The notes under the pieces were generated by a model. The model made no database searches. It saw nothing but the letters and a program-made list of their open reading frames with translations, and had not been told where the DNA came from. The translations under genes and the position numbers were made by a program. A stretch of 64,000 bases of DNA, taken from contig URUI01000001.1 of the NCBI GenBank assembly GCA_900551015.1, positions 11,535 through 75,534 on the forward strand. The letters are read 5' to 3'. The stretch is from an uncultured Collinsella sp. Its GTDB lineage: Bacteria; Actinomycetota; Coriobacteriia; Coriobacteriales; Coriobacteriaceae. Shown piece after piece: positions 17,361 through 28,129 of this stretch. Each line of letters opens with the position of its first letter. Within the stretch, counting starts at the first letter, position 1.

Positions 17361-20009
17361 ATGGTGAAAAAGTCACCGGAAAACACTACTCCCGCAATTG
17401 TGGACAACGTAGAGGCGCTTGAGGCTAAGCTCGCTCAGATGCGAGAGGCCCAGGCGCTTTTTGCTACGTACACGCAGGAGCAGGTCGACAAGATCTTCTA
17501 TGAGGCCGCCATGGCCGCCAACAAGGCTCGTATCCCGTTGGCGAAGATGGCCATCGAGGAGACCGGCCGCGGCGTTCTTGAGGACAAGGTCATCAAGAAC
17601 CACTACGCCGCAGAGTACATCTACAACGCTTACAAGAACACCAAGACCTGTGGTGTCCTGGAGCGCGACGAGGCCTACGGCATCACCAAGATCGCCGAGC
17701 CCATCGGCATCGTGGGCGCCGTCATCCCGACGACCAACCCCACCTCCACTGCGATCTTCAAGACGCTGATCAGCCTGAAGACCCGCAACGGCATCATCAT
17801 CTCCCCGCACCCGGCAGCCGCCAAGTGCACCATCGCCGCCGCCAAGCTCGTGCTTGACGCCGCCGTCAAGGCCGGCGCCCCCGAGGGCATCATCGGCTGG
17901 GTCGATGTCCCCTCCATCGAGCTGACCAACATGGTCATGCGCGACGTCGACATCATCCTCGCCACCGGTGGCCCGGGCATGGTCAAGGCCGCCTACTCCT
18001 CGGGCAAGCCCGCCCTGGGCGTCGGCGCCGGTAACACCCCGGTCGTCATCGACGACACCGCCGACGTGCTGCTCGCCGTCAACTCCATCATCCACTCAAA
18101 GACCTTCGACAACGGCATGATCTGCGCTTCCGAGCAGTCCGTGACCGTCATCGACACCATCTATGACCAGGTCAAGGCCGAGTTCCAGAAGCGTGGCTGC
18201 TACTTCGTCAAGCAGGGTGCCGAGATGGAGGCCCTGCGTGCCGCCATGTTCAAGAACGGCGCCCTCGATCACCGCATCCCCGGCATGGCTGCCGCCAAGA
18301 TCGCCGAGCTCGCCGGCATCGAGGTTCCCGCCAAGACCAAGATCCTGATCGCCGAGGTCACCTCCACCGACCCCGCCAAGGAGGAGTTCTCCCACGAGAA
18401 GCTCTCCCCGGTCCTGGCCATGTACCACGCCAAGGACTTCCAGGAGGCCGTCGACAAGGCCGAGCACCTGGTGCTCGCCGGTGGCCCGGGCCACACCGCC
18501 TCTCTGTATGTGCACCCCGCCCAGGCCGAGAAGATCAGCCTGTTCGAGCACGTCATGAAAGCCTGCCGTATCGTCATCAACACCCCGTCCTCGCACGGCG
18601 GCATCGGTGACCTGTACAACTTTGGCATGAAGCCGTCTCTGACCCTGGGCTGCGGCTCCTGGGGCGGCAACTCCGTCTCCGAGAACGTTGGGGTGAAGCA
18701 CTTGATCAACGTTAAGACTGTGGCCGAGCGCCGTGAGAACATGCTGTGGTTCCGCGCTCCCGAGAAGGTCTACTTCAAGAAGGGTTCCACGCCCGTCGCC
18801 CTCGACGAGCTCGGTACCGTCATGGGCAAGAAGCGCGCCTTCATCGTCACCGACCAGTTCCTCTTCAAGAACGGCAACACCCGCGCCATCGAGGCCAAGC
18901 TCGACGAGATGGGCATCGCCCACGATTGCTTCTACGACGTCGAGCCCGATCCGTCGCTGCAGTGCGCACGTCGCGGCGCCAAGCAGATGGCCCTCTTTGA
19001 GCCTGACGTGATCATCGCCGTCGGCGGTGGCTCCGCTATGGACGCCGGCAAGATCATGTGGATGATGTACGAGCACCCCGAGTGCAAGTTTGAGGACATG
19101 GCCATGGACTTCATGGACATCCGCAAGCGTATCTTCACCTTCCCCGAGATGGGCAAGAAGGCCTACTTCGTCGCCGTCCCGACCTCTTCGGGTACCGGCT
19201 CCGAGTGCACGCCGTTCGCCATCATCACCGACAAGGAGACCGGCATCAAGTGGCCGCTCGCCGACTACGCGCTGCTCCCCAACATGGCTATCGTCGACGC
19301 CGACAACTGCATGACCGCCCCGCGCGGCCTGACCGCTGCCTCCGGCATCGACGTCATGACCCACGCCATTGAGTCCTACGTCTCCATCATGGCTTCCGAC
19401 TACACCAAGGGCCTCTCCGAGCGCGCTGCCAAGCTCGTCTTCGAGAACCTGCCCTCCAGCTTCGAGAACGGCGCCAAGGACCCGCACGCCCGCGAGGAGA
19501 TGCACAACGCCTCCTGCATGGCCGGTATGGCCTTCGCCAACGCCTTCCTGGGCCTCAACCACTCCATGGCTCACAAGCTCGGCGCCTTCCATCACCTGCC
19601 CCACGGCCTCGCCAACGCCGTCATCCTGACTCGCGTCATGCGCTACAACGCCGCCGAGGCTCCCGTCAAGATGGGCACGTTCTCCCAGTATCCTTACCCC
19701 AACGCGCTGCACAACTACGCCGAGATGGCCAAGTACTGCGGCATCGAGGGCAAGGACGACAAGGAGGTCTTCGAGAACTTCATCACGAAGCTCGAGGAGC
19801 TCAAGGACTTCATCGGTGTCAAGAAGACCATCGCCGACTACGGTGTCGACGAGCAGTACTTCCTCGACACCCTCGATGAGATGACCGAGCAGGCATTCAA
19901 CGACCAGTGCACCGGCGCTAACCCGCGCTATCCGCTCATGAGCGAGATCAAGGAGCTCTACCTGGACGCCTACTACGGCCGCGAGCCCCAGGATTACGCC
20001 GTCTGCTAG
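17361..20009 (+). CDS. adhE: Bifunctional acetaldehyde-CoA / alcohol dehydrogenase
   Basis: An 882-residue fusion that reduces acetyl-CoA to acetaldehyde and then ethanol, regenerating two NAD. The N-terminal CoA-acylating aldehyde dehydrogenase half has Cys255 in MICASEQS. The C-terminal iron-dependent alcohol dehydrogenase half has GGGSAMDAGK and the metal-binding GLNHSMAHKLGAFHHLPHG region. Length matches AdhE, which forms spirosomes. Codon use is strongly biased to C-ending codons, as in highly expressed genes. AAGGAGACACAA precedes the ATG. Operator-like sites and a palindromic promoter lie upstream. Confidence 0.97.
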   Translation: MVKKSPENTTPAIVDNVEALEAKLAQMREAQALFATYTQEQVDKIFYEAAMAANKARIPLAKMAIEETGRGVLEDKVIKNHYAAEYIYNAYKNTKTCGVLERDEAYGITKIAEPIGIVGAVIPTTNPTSTAIFKTLISLKTRNGIIISPHPAAAKCTIAAAKLVLDAAVKAGAPEGIIGWVDVPSIELTNMVMRDVDIILATGGPGMVKAAYSSGKPALGVGAGNTPVVIDDTADVLLAVNSIIHSKTFDNGMICASEQSVTVIDTIYDQVKAEFQKRGCYFVKQGAEMEALRAAMFKNGALDHRIPGMAAAKIAELAGIEVPAKTKILIAEVTSTDPAKEEFSHEKLSPVLAMYHAKDFQEAVDKAEHLVLAGGPGHTASLYVHPAQAEKISLFEHVMKACRIVINTPSSHGGIGDLYNFGMKPSLTLGCGSWGGNSVSENVGVKHLINVKTVAERRENMLWFRAPEKVYFKKGSTPVALDELGTVMGKKRAFIVTDQFLFKNGNTRAIEAKLDEMGIAHDCFYDVEPDPSLQCARRGAKQMALFEPDVIIAVGGGSAMDAGKIMWMMYEHPECKFEDMAMDFMDIRKRIFTFPEMGKKAYFVAVPTSSGTGSECTPFAIITDKETGIKWPLADYALLPNMAIVDADNCMTAPRGLTAASGIDVMTHAIESYVSIMASDYTKGLSERAAKLVFENLPSSFENGAKDPHAREEMHNASCMAGMAFANAFLGLNHSMAHKLGAFHHLPHGLANAVILTRVMRYNAAEAPVKMGTFSQYPYPNALHNYAEMAKYCGIEGKDDKEVFENFITKLEELKDFIGVKKTIADYGVDEQYFLDTLDEMTEQAFNDQCTGANPRYPLMSEIKELYLDAYYGREPQDYAVC

Positions 20010-20025
20010 TTCTAGCACGGTTTTA

Positions 20026-20064
20026 ACGGTGGGGGTGCCCGGGTGTTTCACACACCCCCGCCGT
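20026..20064 (+). other. Hairpin between adhE and the kinase-like gene
   Basis: ACGGTGGGGGTG pairs with CACCCCCGCCGT (12 bp, one wobble). No T-run follows, so it is more likely an mRNA stabiliser or partial terminator than a full stop between the two genes. Confidence 0.5.
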
Positions 20065-20096
20065 AGCTTCTATCGCATCGTTGAAAGGATGCAACC

Positions 20097-20861
20097 ATGC
20101 TGCTACCCGATTCCAAGACCGAGCTCGTCCGCCGTGGCAACAAGGTCGTTTACGACCTGGGCGATAAGATCGTCAAGGTCTTTAACGAGACCAAGCCCGT
20201 CTCCGACGTGTTCAACGAGGCTTTGAATCTTGCCCGCATCAATGAGTGCGGCATCCGCAGCCCCAAGGCGCTCGAGGTTTCTCAGCTCGAGAACGCCAAC
20301 GGCTGGGCGCTCGTGACCGAGAAGGTCCCGGGTACCACCCTTGCCGAGAAGATGACTGCCGAGCCCCAGCGCTTCGGTGAGTACCTCGAGATGTTCGTCG
20401 ACCTCCAGATCGAGATCCATGGCTACACCTCCCCGCTGCTCAACCGTCAGCGCGACAAGTTCGCCCGTATGATCGACAGTCTGGATCAGCTCAATGCCAC
20501 CACGCGCTACAACCTTCAGGAGCGCTTGGACGGCATGACCAAGGAGTTCAAGGTCTGCCACGGCGACTTCAACCCCTCCAACGTCATCGTTGGCGACGAC
20601 GGCCAGCTGTACGTCTGCGACTGGGCTCACGCCACCCAGGGCTCCCCTGCTGCCGACGTTGCCACCACCTACCTGCTCTTTGCCCTCAACAGCAAGGACC
20701 AGGCCGAGGCCTACCTGGAGCTCTACTGCGACCGCGCCGACATGCCCATGCAGGTCGTGCGTCAGTGGACGAGCATCGTCGCTGCTTCCGAGCTCGCTCG
20801 TAAGCGCAACGTGAACGATGAGTTCCTTAAGAACTGGATCGACGTCGTCGATTATCAGTAG
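20097..20861 (+). CDS. APH/choline kinase-fold phosphotransferase, unknown substrate
   Basis: A 254-residue protein of the aminoglycoside phosphotransferase-like kinase superfamily. It shows VCHGDFNPSNVIV, the Brenner HGDxxxxN catalytic loop (about residue 162), and YVCDWAHATQG in the metal-binding DxD/DW position. The N-terminal lobe has a possible ATP-contacting Lys in KIVKVF and Glu in VTEKVPGTTL. The gene follows adhE by 87 bases and shares its terminator. The substrate cannot be named: antibiotic, choline, ethanolamine and sugar kinases share these motifs. Confidence 0.75.
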   Translation: MLLPDSKTELVRRGNKVVYDLGDKIVKVFNETKPVSDVFNEALNLARINECGIRSPKALEVSQLENANGWALVTEKVPGTTLAEKMTAEPQRFGEYLEMFVDLQIEIHGYTSPLLNRQRDKFARMIDSLDQLNATTRYNLQERLDGMTKEFKVCHGDFNPSNVIVGDDGQLYVCDWAHATQGSPAADVATTYLLFALNSKDQAEAYLELYCDRADMPMQVVRQWTSIVAASELARKRNVNDEFLKNWIDVVDYQ

Positions 20862-20896
20862 TATCTGAGCGATTTATTTCGCATCGGAGGCACAAA

Positions 20897-20936
20897 GGAA
20901 ACCCCGCAGCTCACATGGGCTGTGGGGTTTCCTTTT
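20897..20936 (+). terminator. Terminator of the adhE-kinase transcript
   Basis: GGAAACCCC-G-CAGC pairs with GCTG-T-GGGGTTTCC, followed by four T. Confidence 0.88.
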
Positions 20937-20961
20937 AGCGATTGTGCACGCCGTCAAGATT

Positions 20962-21009
20962 AAAGGACGGCCCCGCATCTCCCCGATCTGGAGAAATACG
21001 GGGCCGTCC
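20962..21009 (-). terminator. Terminator after proS
   Basis: GGACGGCCCCG / CGGGGCCGTCC, an 11-bp GC-rich stem with an inner CTCC/GGAG pairing, followed on the minus strand by TTTAATCTT. It ends the long leftward operon and faces the adhE terminator. Confidence 0.8.
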
Positions 21010-21039
21010 CGTATATCGAACTGCAAGCGAAATCGCCGA

Positions 21040-22761
<1,722 letters not shown>

Positions 22762-23844
22762 TTATTTCTCCTCAATAAGCTTGTCGACCTCGGCCATAAG
22801 CGCATCGACAATTTGATCCTCAGCTACTTTACCAATGATCTGGCCATGCGAAAAGAGCAGGGCCTGACCACGTCCACAAGCAACGCCCAAGTCGGCATCA
22901 GAAGCCTCGCCGGGGCCATTAACGGCACATCCCATGACGGCAATCGAAAGCGGCGCGGCATAGTTCTTAAGCCGCTCGGTTACCTCCTCGGCGATTACGA
23001 TCAGGTTAACCTGACAGCGGGCGCACGTGGGGCACGAGACAATCTCGGGGCCACGGCGACGCAGGCCCAGCGACTGCAAAATTCCCCAGGCGACCGGCGG
23101 CTCCTCAACCGGATCGGCCGTGAGCGAGACGCGCATGGTGTCACCGATACCCTCAGACAGCAGGATACCAAGACCCACCGAGCTCTTGATGGTGCCCTGC
23201 AGCTTGGTACCCGCCTCGGTAACGCCCAGGTGAAGCGGAACGTGGGGAATCTCACGCGACAGGGCTCGATAGGTATCGAGCGTCGTTTGCACGCTATGGG
23301 CCTTGGCCGAAAGCACAATGTTCGTAAAGCCGCGGTCTTCAAAATGCTTGACGAAACGCTCACTCGACATCACGAGCTTTTCGGGCTGCGTGAGGTCGTC
23401 GCGCTCGGCGATATCCTGCTCAAGCGAACCGGCATTGACGCCGATACGAATCGCACAGCCCGTGGCGCCCGCAGCATCGATCACCGCATCGACCTTGGCC
23501 CAATCGCCGATATTGCCGGGATTGATGCGCAGCTTGGCAGCACCGGCCTCGACGGCACCAATGGCGAGCTTATGGTTAAAGTGGATATCGGCGACAATCG
23601 GCACCGGGGATTCGGCACAGATGGTGCGGAAACCCTCAAGCGCGGCCTCGGTGGGCACGCTCACGCGCACGATATCGCAGCCAGCCTGCGCCAACGCGCA
23701 CACTTGCGCAAGCGTTGCCTGGGCATCAGCAGTATCGGTGCAGGTCATGGATTGAACCACCACCGGCGCGCCGCCACCGATCTGCACGCCGCCCACACGC
23801 ACGGGGCGCGTCAGCTCGCGAGGCAAAGGATGGGATAAAGACAA
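22762..23844 (-). CDS. ispG: 4-hydroxy-3-methylbut-2-en-1-yl diphosphate synthase
   Basis: A 360-residue [4Fe-4S] enzyme of the MEP isoprenoid pathway. It has the TIM-barrel N-terminus (VQSMTCTDTADAQAT), and the cluster-binding Cys residues occur in SCPTCARC and later near MGCAVNGPGEA. The frame extends upstream, but the TTG at 23844 has GGGGAG nine bases before it and gives a normal length; a GTG three codons earlier is too close to that Shine-Dalgarno. It follows the rseP-type gene by 13 bases. Confidence 0.94.
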   Translation of the reverse strand: MSLSHPLPRELTRPVRVGGVQIGGGAPVVVQSMTCTDTADAQATLAQVCALAQAGCDIVRVSVPTEAALEGFRTICAESPVPIVADIHFNHKLAIGAVEAGAAKLRINPGNIGDWAKVDAVIDAAGATGCAIRIGVNAGSLEQDIAERDDLTQPEKLVMSSERFVKHFEDRGFTNIVLSAKAHSVQTTLDTYRALSREIPHVPLHLGVTEAGTKLQGTIKSSVGLGILLSEGIGDTMRVSLTADPVEEPPVAWGILQSLGLRRRGPEIVSCPTCARCQVNLIVIAEEVTERLKNYAAPLSIAVMGCAVNGPGEASDADLGVACGRGQALLFSHGQIIGKVAEDQIVDALMAEVDKLIEEK

Positions 23845-23857
23845 TCCAAACACTCCC

Positions 23858-25219
23858 CTATAGAATAAATCGAAGGATGTCGGAACGAAGCATATAGACA
23901 AACAGCAGCGCAAAGAGCGCGATGCCCACATAGCTCACAATCGTCTGGACCTTGAGCGGAAGCTCGCGGCCCGCAACCTTTTGAATGATCTCGATGACCA
24001 GCTTACCGCCATCGAGTGGCGGGATGGGCAGCAGGTTCATAAAGCCAAGCGAGAACGAAATGAGGGCGGCAAACGAAAGGAACGTGGCAGGGCCGGCAGC
24101 AGCAGCCTGTGAGGACATAACGCTAATGCCCACGATTGAAGAGGACTGATCGAGAATCTCCATCGTATGCTGCGGCTGGAGCAGGCGCATCACGCCCTCC
24201 GCTGTCTGCACGACATAGGAGAAAGACAGGCGAGCCGACGTGATAGGGTCTAAGCGGACCACCTGCGTAGAGGCATACACACCTAGGCGCTCGTCCTTTT
24301 TAAGCGCAACCGTGGTCGAATGCTGCTTGCCGTCACGCTCGTACTCAATGGCGATATCGTCCTTACCGGCAGCCTTGCCGATGGCATCGTAAACGTCCAT
24401 CCAAGTAGAGCACGATACTCCGTCGACCGAAAGGATCGCGTCGCCGCCCTCGATTCCCGCCGCGGCTGCAATCGAGCCTTCGTCAACCTGGCCGATCACA
24501 TTGGTATCCTCCGGCATGGTGACGCCTGCGATGGAATAGATGCTCATAAGGAGCAAAAAGCCCGTCAGGATATTGACGATAATGCCCGCAAGCAGCATAA
24601 AGGCACGTTTACCAAAGCCCTGGCCCAAATAGGTATGCGAGCGCTCGCGTGCAAGGAATTCGGCCTCGCCGCACGGCAGTTCCCATACATCGCCCTCGGC
24701 AGTCGCGTGCTCGCGATCGAACCGACAGCCGTCAAAGGTGGTATAACCCGCCGCGTCGCGAGGCAGGGTCTGGTATTTGGTGGGATAGTAACTGGGCGAA
24801 GGCTTTTCCCCTTCTTCATACCAGGGAGCGATGGAGCCCCAGCCCAACAGCAAAGCACAGGCCTCGAGCACATCCTCCTCAGACAGCTCGAGCTCGACGG
24901 CAAGATCGGCCACCGTCACCCGGCCGTGGCGATAGATGGCCGCGAGCACGCGGCCGGCACACGAAACATCGGTCGGGTCCATACCGCAAATGGCAGCATA
25001 CCCACCCAGCAGCAGCGGGGTCACACCAAACTTGGTGCCGATACGGCGAGACGTGTGGTGGATATCAAAGCGACACGGCAGGCCCAAAAAGAACTCAGTC
25101 ACCCGGACGCCACAGGCACGCGCCGCCAAAAAGTGGCCGCCCTCGTGCAAAAACACGAGGACGGAAAGCATCAGCAGGCCCCAAAAGACCGATGAGAAAA
25201 CGCTCAGAACAGTATCCAT
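23858..25219 (-). CDS. RseP/Rip1-like site-2 metalloprotease with inserted domain
   Basis: A 453-residue membrane protease (M50) that should cleave membrane proteins such as anti-sigma factors. It has a first membrane helix with the zinc motif HEGGH, and the third zinc ligand region NLLPIPPLDGGKL near the C-terminus. A PDZ domain (EGGDAILSVDGVS) lies between membrane helices. Between GGYAAICGMDP and the second membrane helix there is an extra ~100-residue soluble segment, encoded at about 24665-24973. Part of it (AGRVLAAIYRHGRVTVADLA onward) resembles a winged helix. The start is uncertain: ATG at 25219, or TTG at 25234. Confidence 0.9.
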   Translation of the reverse strand: MDTVLSVFSSVFWGLLMLSVLVFLHEGGHFLAARACGVRVTEFFLGLPCRFDIHHTSRRIGTKFGVTPLLLGGYAAICGMDPTDVSCAGRVLAAIYRHGRVTVADLAVELELSEEDVLEACALLLGWGSIAPWYEEGEKPSPSYYPTKYQTLPRDAAGYTTFDGCRFDREHATAEGDVWELPCGEAEFLARERSHTYLGQGFGKRAFMLLAGIIVNILTGFLLLMSIYSIAGVTMPEDTNVIGQVDEGSIAAAAGIEGGDAILSVDGVSCSTWMDVYDAIGKAAGKDDIAIEYERDGKQHSTTVALKKDERLGVYASTQVVRLDPITSARLSFSYVVQTAEGVMRLLQPQHTMEILDQSSSIVGISVMSSQAAAAGPATFLSFAALISFSLGFMNLLPIPPLDGGKLVIEIIQKVAGRELPLKVQTIVSYVGIALFALLFVYMLRSDILRFIL

Positions 25220-25244
25220 AAAACGAAAAAGCAATCCTTATGGG

Positions 25245-26432
25245 TTAAGAACAGGTTGCGGCGAGCACCTGCGCGGCCTTTTCACGCGCCCAGCCATCGA
25301 TGTCGCGAAGCTGTTCAAACGAATCGACCGTCTGCGCATCGTGAGCATCCATGCAGGATTCCACAATGCGGTCGATATCGGTAAAACTGCAGCCATCATG
25401 CAGGAAGGCATCGACGGCCACCTCGTTGGCGGCATTGAGCACGCACGGCATGGTGCCGCCCGTCTTGCCGGCACGATCGGCCAGCGCAAGGCAGCGGAAG
25501 GTATCCATATCGGCCGCGTCAAAGGTAAGCTGCCCCAACTCGCGGAAATCGATACGCGGAGCCGGCGTATCCCAACGCTCAGGATACGAGAAGGCAAACT
25601 GAATGGGAATGCGCATGTCGGAGGCACCGAGATGAGCCATCACAGAGCCGTCGGCAAACTCGACCATGGAGTGAATCTTCGACTGGCGCTGCACGACCAC
25701 GTTAATGAAATCGAGATCGCAGCCAAACAGATGCATGGCCTCGATACGCTCCAGGCCTTTGTTCATGAGGGTGGCGGAGTCAATCGTGATCTTGGCCCCC
25801 ATAGCCCACGTAGGATGCGCCAGGGCATCGGCGCGCGTCACGCGATCGAGCTCGTCACGCGTGCGGCCAAAGAACGGACCGCCCGAGCAGGTGAGCCAAA
25901 TACAGTGAGCCTCGCGCGGATTCTCGCCCAGATAACACTGGTAGATGGCAGAATGCTCGGAGTCGACCGGGATAAGCTGACCCGGCTGTGCCAACGGCAT
26001 CAGGAGATCGCCACCGACGACGAGTGACTCCTTGTTGGCCAGGGCAAGACGCTTGTTCGAGGTCAGGGCAGCATGGCTCGCCTCGAGACCGGCAGCGCCC
26101 ACGATGGCCACGACCACGCAGTCGACATCATCGCGGCATGCGAGCTCGCACACGGCCTGCGCGCCAACGCCGAGCTCCGTGCCCTCGGGCAGTTCCTGCA
26201 GTACCGCGTCGGCGCCATGGGAGGCGTCCGCCACGGCAACCGCCGAAACCGAGAACTCACGGGCGGCGGCAACGAGCTCGGGGGTGCTGGAGTTAACGGA
26301 CAGCGCCGTCACCTGCAGACGATCGGCATGCTGGCGGCACACGTCGAGCGCCTGAGTACCGATAGAACCCGTACAGCCCAGAATGGCAACGCGAAGACGC
26401 CCATCGGGACCGTAGGTGGTCTGATACGCCAT
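25245..26432 (-). CDS. dxr: 1-deoxy-D-xylulose 5-phosphate reductoisomerase
   Basis: A 395-residue NADPH enzyme making MEP, the committed step of the non-mevalonate pathway. The N-terminus has the dinucleotide-binding motif VAILGCTGSIGTQALDV, and the metal and substrate region is visible as NKESLVVGGDLL and later PVDSEHSAIYQC. With ispG two genes downstream, two MEP steps are linked here. The ATG overlaps the cdsA stop by one base (TAATG). Confidence 0.97.
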   Translation of the reverse strand: MAYQTTYGPDGRLRVAILGCTGSIGTQALDVCRQHADRLQVTALSVNSSTPELVAAAREFSVSAVAVADASHGADAVLQELPEGTELGVGAQAVCELACRDDVDCVVVAIVGAAGLEASHAALTSNKRLALANKESLVVGGDLLMPLAQPGQLIPVDSEHSAIYQCYLGENPREAHCIWLTCSGGPFFGRTRDELDRVTRADALAHPTWAMGAKITIDSATLMNKGLERIEAMHLFGCDLDFINVVVQRQSKIHSMVEFADGSVMAHLGASDMRIPIQFAFSYPERWDTPAPRIDFRELGQLTFDAADMDTFRCLALADRAGKTGGTMPCVLNAANEVAVDAFLHDGCSFTDIDRIVESCMDAHDAQTVDSFEQLRDIDGWAREKAAQVLAATCS

Positions 26433-27331
26433 TACAGCACGCCTCCGATCATCAGCAGCAGCTGCGCGGTAATGCAGCCAAAGATAAGCGAATCGCTACG
26501 GTCGAGCATGCCGCCGTGGCCCGGGATAAGATTGCCGGAATCTTTGACGCCCACACCGCGCTTGATACGCGACTCGATGAGGTCGCCGATAACGCCCAGG
26601 ATGGAGACGACCACGCCGCACAGCAGTGCATAGGGCAGGCTCAGCTTATAGAAGTGCGTCGCCCACAGGATGAGCCAGATCAAGACAGAGCCCAAAATGC
26701 CGCCGACAAAGCCTTCCCAGCTCTTTTTGGGAGAGATCTTGGGGACCATCTTATGCTTGCCGATGCGGCTGCCCACGATGTAGGCAAACGAGTCGGAGAC
26801 CCAAAGGGACGCGCAAACGCCCACCGAAAGCAGGGCGCCGGCAAAACCGGGCACGGCATCGCGCAGCAGCACGATAGCCGACAGCATAAAGCCAGTGTAG
26901 ATAGGGCCCATGAGCGTCACGGCAACGTCAGAGATGCGAGTACGCGGAGACCAGACATACCAGATACCAACCGCAAGCATCAAAGCGAACAGCAGGGCGT
27001 TCAACAGCAGCGAATCGCCCAGTGCCGAGAGCGGAAAGAGTACGGCGGCAGCGATTCCAAGGCGCTCATTGGCAACCTTGCCGTCGAGCCTCGTCATGCG
27101 GAAGAACTCATAGCAGCACAGACCGCTCATGACGGACACGAAGATGGCCGTGGGAACAATACCCAAAACCAGGCACAGGATAAAGACAACAGCATAGACG
27201 ATACCGGCGGCGGCACGGGTGATGAAGCCCGCCAGCCACGAACCGGAGCCGCTCTTCGCTGCAGGCGCTCCTGCAGTGGCAGCCTTACGCGCGGACGTCG
27301 CGGAAGTAGGCGCCTTGGGACGTTCGGACAC
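26432..27331 (-). CDS. cdsA: Phosphatidate cytidylyltransferase
   Basis: A 299-residue multi-pass membrane enzyme that makes CDP-diacylglycerol for phospholipid synthesis. The C-terminal CDP-alcohol signature is clear: SRIGKHKMVPKISPKKSWEG and later SRIKRGVGVKDSGNLIPGHG. About 35 N-terminal Ala/Ser/Lys-rich residues precede the first membrane segment. The start is GTG at 27331, with GAGGAGG upstream, three bases after uppS. Confidence 0.95.
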   Translation of the reverse strand: MSERPKAPTSATSARKAATAGAPAAKSGSGSWLAGFITRAAAGIVYAVVFILCLVLGIVPTAIFVSVMSGLCCYEFFRMTRLDGKVANERLGIAAAVLFPLSALGDSLLLNALLFALMLAVGIWYVWSPRTRISDVAVTLMGPIYTGFMLSAIVLLRDAVPGFAGALLSVGVCASLWVSDSFAYIVGSRIGKHKMVPKISPKKSWEGFVGGILGSVLIWLILWATHFYKLSLPYALLCGVVVSILGVIGDLIESRIKRGVGVKDSGNLIPGHGGMLDRSDSLIFGCITAQLLLMIGGVL

Positions 27332-27333
27332 GA

Positions 27334-28128
27334 TTAAGCCTCCTCGGTCTTACTCAGTCCACCAAACCTACGGTCGCGACCCTGGAAGGCCAAAATGGCC
27401 TCGACAAGGCCCCAACGATCAAAATCGGGCCAATAGGTATCGGTGACATAGAACTCGGAATAGGCAACCTGCCACAGCAGATAGTTCGAAAGACGCAACT
27501 CGCCAGAAGTGCGAATCACGAGCTCCGGATCGGGAAGACCGGCGGTGTAGAGGTGAGAAGCCACCATGTCGTCATCAATTGCGGCAGGATCGATCTTACC
27601 GGCAGCCGCATCGAGCGCGATCTGACGGACAGCGCGGGTGATCTCGGCACGGGCACCGTAGTTAACGGCCAGCGCCAACGTCATACCGGTATGGTCGGCG
27701 CACTCGGCAAGGCCGCGCTCAAAGACGTCGCGGGTCTTCTTGGGCAGCGCGGTAATATCGCCCAAAAAGACAACGCGAACATTCTCGCGCTTAAGCAGCG
27801 GCAGCTCATCGATAAACGTCTTGGCAAACAGGTGCATCAGAACGTTGACTTCGTGCTGCGGGCGATTCCAGTTCTCGGTCGAAAACGCATAGGCCGAAAG
27901 CACGTCGACGCCCAGACGCACGCAGGCGGTAATGATCTCGCGCAGCGAGACGATGCCGGCCTTGTGGCCTTCGGTGCGGGCAAGACCGCGCGCTGTGGCC
28001 CAACGGCCGTTGCCGTCCATGATGCACGAAATATGGTGCGGAATGTTATTGAGGTCAAGGTCGGAAAAACCGACGCCCGCAGGGGCGTCGGCAAAGTACT
28101 CGACCAGTTTATGCTCGTCGTATTGCAC
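27334..28128 (-). CDS. uppS: Isoprenyl transferase (undecaprenyl diphosphate synthase)
   Basis: A 264-residue cis-prenyltransferase making the lipid carrier for cell wall synthesis. It contains the DGNGRWA motif (in SCIMDGNGRWATARGL), AFSTENW, and the C-terminal RTSGELRLSNYLLWQ motif. Starting at GTG 28128, it lies two bases after frr, with TGGAGATCTAAG before it. Its substrate derives from the MEP pathway encoded in the same operon. Confidence 0.96.
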   Translation of the reverse strand: MQYDEHKLVEYFADAPAGVGFSDLDLNNIPHHISCIMDGNGRWATARGLARTEGHKAGIVSLREIITACVRLGVDVLSAYAFSTENWNRPQHEVNVLMHLFAKTFIDELPLLKRENVRVVFLGDITALPKKTRDVFERGLAECADHTGMTLALAVNYGARAEITRAVRQIALDAAAGKIDPAAIDDDMVASHLYTAGLPDPELVIRTSGELRLSNYLLWQVAYSEFYVTDTYWPDFDRWGLVEAILAFQGRDRRFGGLSKTEEA

Positions 28129-28129
28129 C

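Noticed and set aside
18096..20051. 651-residue minus-strand open frame opposite adhE
   Set aside because: It is low in complexity (Val/Gly/Leu/Asp-rich), antisense to adhE, and has no good ribosome binding site.
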